This document shows positions 1 through 6,100 of a stretch of 6,363 nt of DNA, one piece after another. Source of the DNA: BS750m-G77 sp043797735 (GTDB lineage: Bacteria; Omnitrophota; Gorgyraeia; Gygaellales; Profunditerraquicolaceae); NCBI GenBank assembly GCA_043797735.1, contig JAZDPH010000068.1, positions 1 to 6,363 on the forward strand, written 5' to 3'. A model generated the notes under the pieces. That model was not told where the DNA came from. It saw only the letters and a list, made by a program, of their open reading frames with translations, and ran no database searches. Every line of letters starts with the position of its first letter. The first letter of the stretch is position 1. The position numbers and the translations under genes are program-made.

Positions 1-123
1 TTTTAAGAAAACCGAATGGTTCGGCGCCTGCCTTGGTGAGTTTTCAGGCTCTCTGGAAATATTCACCGCTGATAAAAGGAAGGCCGCCACAGTCAGGGTT
101 GCAGTAGTAAAAAGTCTGCTAAC
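1..123 (-). other. C-terminal hydrophobic segment and tail (residues 2082-2121), continues out of the window
   Basis: A further hydrophobic stretch, RLFTTATLTVAAFLLSAV (2083-2100), may be another membrane helix. It is followed by NISREPENSPRQAPNHSVFLK, which is polar and Pro-rich. The frame is still open at the window edge, so additional domains may follow. Confidence 0.6.
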
Positions 124-3100
124 GATCGTAGAGTTGGAAGCGAGCGGCTCTTTTTTCTCCACCGGCGAGCTGGCAGAGGGAGAAATTTCCATTGTGCGCA
201 TACTCAATACCGCCCCAAGGCCCAAGCCGTTTGCAACAAATAGGCTGTTATGTTTGATAAATTCTAATATCCCAGGCGCAAAGTGCCATATTAAAGGCAG
301 GCCTACTAATACAAGCGGCAATGATATTGCGGCAAATATGGCTAATTCGGTTATAAGAATGCCTTTTTTCAAATGCGGATCGCGGGTATCCTCAGCAGGC
401 GCAGACGAACATAAATCGATATTATCACCCAAAAATTCTCTCAAAATTGAATCTTCTGGAATATTAAATTTAGAAATCTCTGGAATTTGCTCAAGCAAAT
501 CTTTTAACCTGATTATTTCCCGGACAACTGCTAGGTCATTTTCTCTATCGGCTTGCTTCTGCGCTCCTTCTAATAGAGGCATAATATAACCTTTAAGAAC
601 TGATAATTCATAAGGTAGGTATGTACTTTCGATTAAGTCTACTTGCTCAATTTCAGGATATATATATCTTGCCTCGCCTCTAATCACTAAAGGCCATTTC
701 CTGATTGTATCTATAGCGCTGGTCCCTCTGAAAAATGCATCCCGGACAATCCTTCGGATTAATCTAACATCACTGCTTGCAATAACTTCTCCTGACCTTA
801 GTCTTAAGGTAGGAGAAACATCCACATATATACTAAATTTTCTTCCGGGCTCTATGCCGTCGCTAATTGCGGGATGCACAGCCAATATTCCTTCTATAAT
901 TAATATCTGGTTTTCTTCTAATCTTAAAGGCGAGGTTTCGCCGGTCCTTCGGTTCGTCTTCATATCAAAATGAGGAACAGCGATGGTCTCTCCATTAAGC
1001 AATGCCTTTAGATGCCTGTTGAGCAATGCTATATCTAATGCCTCTGGCGAATCCCAATCTACGCTTCCATCCGCAGACTGCGGCCTATCTGTAATATCCT
1101 TATAGTAATTATCTACATTAAGGGTTACTAATTCCCTGCCTGATTTTTTCAGTCTTTTATGTATCCTTTCCGCAAGCGTAGTTTTTCCTGAGGAAGACGG
1201 TCCGCTAAGTAAAATTATGCTTCTTGAGGGCAGTTGATTAATTCTACGCGCTATCAAAGCAATATCCCTATTCTCTTTTGCCTCAGAAATCAGGATTAAT
1301 TCTTGAGATTTACCTTTTTCGATAATATCTCTTAATTCTTCCAGCGAATACATGGGGAGTCTTGATGGCCTTTGTGTTTTGACTTTAGTGACAATCCCTA
1401 GTACAGCCTCTGCAATCTCATTAACGGAACTATCAGTGGCATCAATTGTCACAGCATCAAGCACAATCGTGGCGGGCATGTGTTTCCTTGCGCTATCTTT
1501 ATCATCTCTGTCTTTAATACTTTTTTTAACTGCTTCTATAATTTCTATTTTTAAGCCATCTTCTTTTCTCTCGGCTAATCTTTGTTCATAGACCTCATTG
1601 GACACCTTAAAAATATCCAGATAAACAGCCGCAAGACCGCTGGTTCTAATCATCTGTTCTGCCCTTCTTCTCGCTCTAATTTCTAAACCTGCGGTTAAAA
1701 ATATTTTTACATCCGCCCAAGGCGCAATCTCAATGCCCGTAACCCTTCCTTCTAATACCACACTAATGCCTTTTTCTCTTAAGCTACTCAGCATTGCCTG
1801 TGTTTTTTTAACAACAACTTTTCGTAATTGCGGTATTGCGGATACAAAAGCGACATTATCGGCAATTTCTTTGGAATACATTATCCCAGTGATGTCTCTA
1901 TCGCAATAAAAGTAATGCAGGCTAGTGTCTTCATATCTTGAACTAAACCTCTCTAAATCTATACTGCCGGCTATGTCAATTAGTCCCGTAACCTGCCCTG
2001 GTTCCATATCAGCGGATAAATTAATATTCTTCTCCAAGGCTAACCAGGTAATTAATCTATAAACCTTGCCGTAAGAAAAATAAACTGCGTTTAAATTCTT
2101 AGCGACTTCTTGCGCCACTGTGGTCTTACCTGCGCCTGAGGGGCCGTCTATTGTAATTGTAATGGCATTATCTGGATTGCGGCTTCGAGATTCTTCATCA
2201 AATCCTTCCTTCGCCGCCGTTGAGTTGGTGGCAGGTGGCGTTTCAGCGGGCGGCTCTTTTTTCTCCACTGGCGAGCTGGCCCGGTCTTGGGCGTGGCTGG
2301 CGACTTTTATTGTAAGCTCTTCTAAAGCAGGCACAATCCCGGTCAAATGGCCATAGAATGAATCACTGGGGTCTGCTAAGTCCAAGGCGAGCTGTTTGAT
2401 GAAACTGGCTAACGGCTCTATGAGTAATCCCAGCTGGTGTTTCCTAAGCGCAGATAAGATATTTTCTTCTATCGCCTTATGTCCTAATGCGTTAACTATT
2501 CCGGAGTAAGCCCCTGCCAGCAGCCACTCAAAGAGCTCCTGCAGGATTAGGTAATTATCCTCCCTAGAGTTGACGTCAACAATATGTTCTGGGTCCCTTA
2601 TCGACAGGATAGCAAAGTTGGAATTGGCAAGACTGTAGTGAGGATTATCAATCCTGCCCACGGGATCATGTCTTAAGTCGAACTTGCCTCCTGTACCGCT
2701 GCTTCTCTGCCGGTCATTATTATGCGACAGGTAAAGCAGGCTTTCAGAGGCAAGGCCGAGCTGGAAGAGGGTCAAAATATTATCCAGCGTGTTGGTCAGG
2801 CCTCGTAAGTGTCTTTCTATTCTTTCTTCCAGGGGAAGCCAGAGATAAGTTTTTTCCAGATAATCATAATAGGCTTGCCTTGCTTCAATGCGCAATATTC
2901 TTGCGCCACCTTGCTCTATCACCTCTGCGCTGTGTAAGGGAAGTTTGAGCTTATCTTTTAATTCCCCTATCCATCTGGCCTCTGTATATAACGCCTCTAT
3001 ATTGTTATTGCGGGGATATTTGAAGATAGTAACGGTTTCATAACTGCGCGGCACAAGCCTATTTCTCCCCAGACAGTAGGACGGCGTATCCCTGCCTGAT

Positions 3101-6100
3101 GCGAGCGGCTTATCCCGAAGATAAATTTTTCCTAATGAGACGATGTCTGCTTTAGAATCAATGTGCTGGATGGTTTCCAAAAATTGGTATAGCCCCGGGA
3201 ACCCCCTCTTTGCTAAAACCCTTTTAGTTAAACCAAGTCCTTGCTTTGGCAAAAACAGGAAGATTTTAAGGAAGAAAGGTTCGGTTTCGTTAAGATAAAC
3301 CTCAAGGTCAATATCCCGGTTTTGGCTGGAACGCTCCTGCTCAAGCAAGGGGCGTAATTGCCCAGAAAAGAATTTCTGAAAGTTGACACGGGCTTGCCGT
3401 ATTCTCCTGACTTGCTTAGGATGGGACAAGATAGAGTTACCTAACGCTTTCCAGGACTCTTTACGCACTTCCCATTCGCTATCCTCAGTTAGGGACAGCA
3501 GGATAGCTGTGGCTTCTTGTTTCAGGTTATCGGGCGAGCCTGGGATGACTTTGCCTAAAACAACAGCTACTTTTTTTCCGAACTCGATATTACTTCTTAC
3601 TAGAGCCCCCGGGAGAATAGCTATGGCTTCTTGTTTAAGGCTATCAGGCAGGCCGGGGACACTTAATAAAGCAACTGCTGCTTTTTCTCTGACCCAGATA
3701 TCAGGATCCCGCAGCCTAGCTATGTCTTCTTGTCTAAGAGGGTTTTCAGGCAGGTCGGGGATGGCTTTGTCTAAAGCAGCTACTGCTCTTTCTCTGACCC
3801 AGATATCAGGATCTTCTCTGAGGGCCACCAGGGCAGCTGTAGGTTCTTCTTTCAGGTTATCAGGCAGGCCGAGGATAGCTTCGCCTAAAGCGACTACTAC
3901 TCCTACCCTGACCCCGCTATCACCTTTTGTTAAAGCCCCCAGTAGGATAGCTATGACTTTTTGTTTAAGGTAATAAGGCAGGTGACCACGGCGGATAACT
4001 TTGCCTAAAGCAACAGCTGCTCCTTTTCTGACTTGCCAGTTATCACCATCTTTTATAAAGGCCCCCAGTATAACTATGGCTTCTTGTTTAAGGCTATCAG
4101 GCAGGTCGGGAATAATTTCTACGAGTAGATCAATAAACGCTAACGTATTGTAAATCACTTTTTCTCTGTAGGCTTCAGTTAGCTTTTCTAACACGGCCTT
4201 TATCTCAATAAAAAGCGCACGTATTTTCTTCTGCAAATCCTGATTATCCTTATCTATCCTCAATAAGCTGGCCAATATCTGTAAGCGCACAAAGGGATGT
4301 TTCTCCCTAACTGAAGAATAGAACATCCTCTGCCATAACTTCAGCTCTCGCTCATTCCCCTGCGGCCTAAGTAAAGGTTTTGAGGTTAAAGCTAAAGGCG
4401 CGGTTGAAACTGCCGGCGAGCTGGCGGAGGGAGAAATTTCCATTGTGCGCATACTCAACACCGCCCCAAGGCCCAAGCCGCTTGCGGCAAATAGGCCGCT
4501 ATGTTTGATAAATTCTAATACCTCCGGCCAAAAATACAATATTAAAGGCAAGCTCAGCAATGCCAAGACCATAATAAATGTCGGCACTTTTTTGTTTGAT
4601 AACGGTCGCTGATTATATTCCTGAAACATTGCTGGTTTTATATCCGCCATTGCCAAAACCGCAGACCCCAATCCCTCTAAAAATAAATCATCGCCCTCTC
4701 CATTTTTGTCTACGCTGTGATTAATTCCCTTAAGTTTATACCTATATCTAAATTGCGTATAGCTCTCATTCTGTATAGAAACGCCTGCTATTTCCGGAAT
4801 TTTGTCTTTTAGGCTATTGTAAAATGACAGAGCGCGCGTATTGCTCTTTGATACATATAAAGTTAGTTCTCCGGCCCCCCTTGCCAAAGCAAAATCTATT
4901 GCTTTTTTAAACAAATATAAACCTATGCCTTTTTTGAAATATTCCGGATGGACCGCAATACAATAAATATCCACATGGCCAAAACCTAACCAATATACAA
5001 CGTAACCAACTATCCTATCCTTATCTCTTGCTAACTCTATGGCAAAATTCGAATTCCCTCTGACAAGGACGCTTTTTATACGGCTGTCTCTGTATAAATC
5101 CGGTCCAAAATCTTTAAATCCTTCTGCAGCGCAGAGTTTATGTATATGGTCAATCTGCGCAAAAGTTAAGCTATCGTTATTTGCTATTAATTCCTGACTA
5201 ATTCTTCCGCCGTTTTTCTGTATAAAAAATGAATCCCCGACATGGAAACCTACAGTATCTGCAGAAATTTTACGCTGTATCTCTAAGAGATGGTTCTTAA
5301 GCAAAATAAATATTAAAAACGCCCCCACAATTGTACCCGTAACCGGCGACACCAGTGAGATTGCTAACGCGGCTAAAACCAAGCTAGCCCCCTCGTGCGC
5401 TTTAAAACCTTCTGCCGTGCGTTTTTCTTTTATTAATTCAATCAGCCGCCTTGCTGTAATTAACTCCTCTTTAATTCCATCATTGGTAACCAAATTTACG
5501 TTAATTGTTTCTAGTTGACTGGCTGCGGCCTGAATGTCTATTGTGTTATTAAAATAATCCAAATAAATACTGAGTAATAAGCTCAGTGCATCTCTATTTT
5601 TTTCAGGTATTTTTGACTTTTCGACTGCCCTAAGCACCTTCTCCTTTGCCTGTTGCCACAAGTCCAACCGCTCTTCATTAGAAAAACTGCGCTCTGGCTC
5701 TTCCCCAAGGCCAATCCTTGCAAGGAACACCTTGCGTTCGTCACCATTTAATACTTTATCAGCAACCTTCTGAATAAGCTGCGCGCGTTTCTTCACTTCC
5801 TCATGGCCCAGAAACCTGTCAACAATTTGCCATGCGATATGCTTTCTGTTTTTTTCTGGAACTCTTCGCACAGCTGTATCTATCCCAGCTTCATCAGATA
5901 CTGTCGACAATCTTGCCAGTCCAGTAACCAAGTTTCTAATAGTCTCTTCGGATGCCTTTATGCCAGACGCAGACTCCTTGAGCAGGCGGCTGCGTTCTTC
6001 TCCTGGGTATGTCTGAAGTATTACCTTTGCCAGTTCGAATCTCTCGCGTCTCCCCTGTTCCGTTCTGGGCCCAGCCGCCTTTTCAGGCATTTCTGACTTT

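Larger units (their letters stand above)
124..360 (-). other. Membrane module, second copy, with EKKEP/NST linker (residues 2002-2081)
   Basis: A long hydrophobic helix (ILITELAIFAAISLPLVLVG continuing LPLIWHFAP, 2002-2030) follows H-L-K-K-G just after the nucleoside kinase. Then come GILEFIKHNS, the Gly-rich hydrophobic stretch LFVANGLGLGAVLSM (2041-2055), RTMEIS and the linker PSASSPVEKKEPLASNST. From the LPLI motif onward it is a near copy of residues 605-650, while the first half of the TM helix differs. The two hydrophobic parts suggest another hairpin, so the soluble domains on either side would face the same compartment. Confidence 0.75.
3424..4140 (-). other. HEAT-repeat domain (residues 742-980)
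   Basis: About six tandem two-helix units are anchored on a recurring Pro-Asp-Leu-Pro-Asp-Ser/Asn-Leu-Lys-Gln-Glu motif, at residues 754, 795, 833, 871, 905 and 943. Spacing is 41, 38, 38, 34 and 38 residues. The second helix carries the classic HEAT signature with Asp, Trp, Val-Arg and an Ala/Val-rich end (D-x-W-x-V-R-x-x-A-A-V-A-L). HEAT arrays are superhelical scaffolds for binding proteins or, less often, nucleic acids. The unit at 871-904 is four residues short in its first helix. Upstream helices (about 662-741) may be degenerate further units. The array lies between the second membrane module and the unassigned region, so it may hold the kinase half away from the membrane or dock a partner. 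Confidence 0.9.

Noticed and set aside
141..157. GAGCGGCTC followed by six T, which resembles a terminator on the plus strand.
   Set aside because: The possible stem is only three or four base pairs with almost no loop, it lies inside the minus-strand coding frame, and it encodes the repeated EKKEP linker.
134..589. Plus-strand open frame of 151 codons.
   Set aside because: It lies opposite the end of the uridine-kinase-type domain and the third membrane module, whose protein is well conserved. No family match is visible in the plus-strand reading.
421..1353. Met at residue 1671 just before the uridine-kinase-type domain as the start of a separate gene.
   Set aside because: The upstream frame has no stop and runs directly from the cytidylate-kinase-like domain, and I see no well-placed ribosome binding site before this ATG. 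Internal initiation cannot be excluded but is not supported.
1352..1591. Plus-strand open frame of 79 codons, hydrophobic.
   Set aside because: It is antisense to the C-terminal part of the cytidylate-kinase-like domain. The hydrophobic look arises from the reverse complement of Lys/Glu/Asp-rich codons.
2120..2356. Plus-strand open frame of 78 codons.
   Set aside because: It covers the antisense of the P-loop and the EKKEP linker of the minus-strand protein, with nothing recognisable of its own.
3383..3973. Plus-strand open frame of 196 codons with internal repeats (SCLRLSGRPG-like).
   Set aside because: It lies opposite the HEAT repeats, and its repeats are simply the antisense of those units. 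It has no recognisable domain and the minus-strand frame explains the DNA fully.
5803..6096. Plus-strand open frame of 97 codons.
   Set aside because: It is antisense to the N-terminal helical region in the continuing minus-strand frame and has no coding features of its own.
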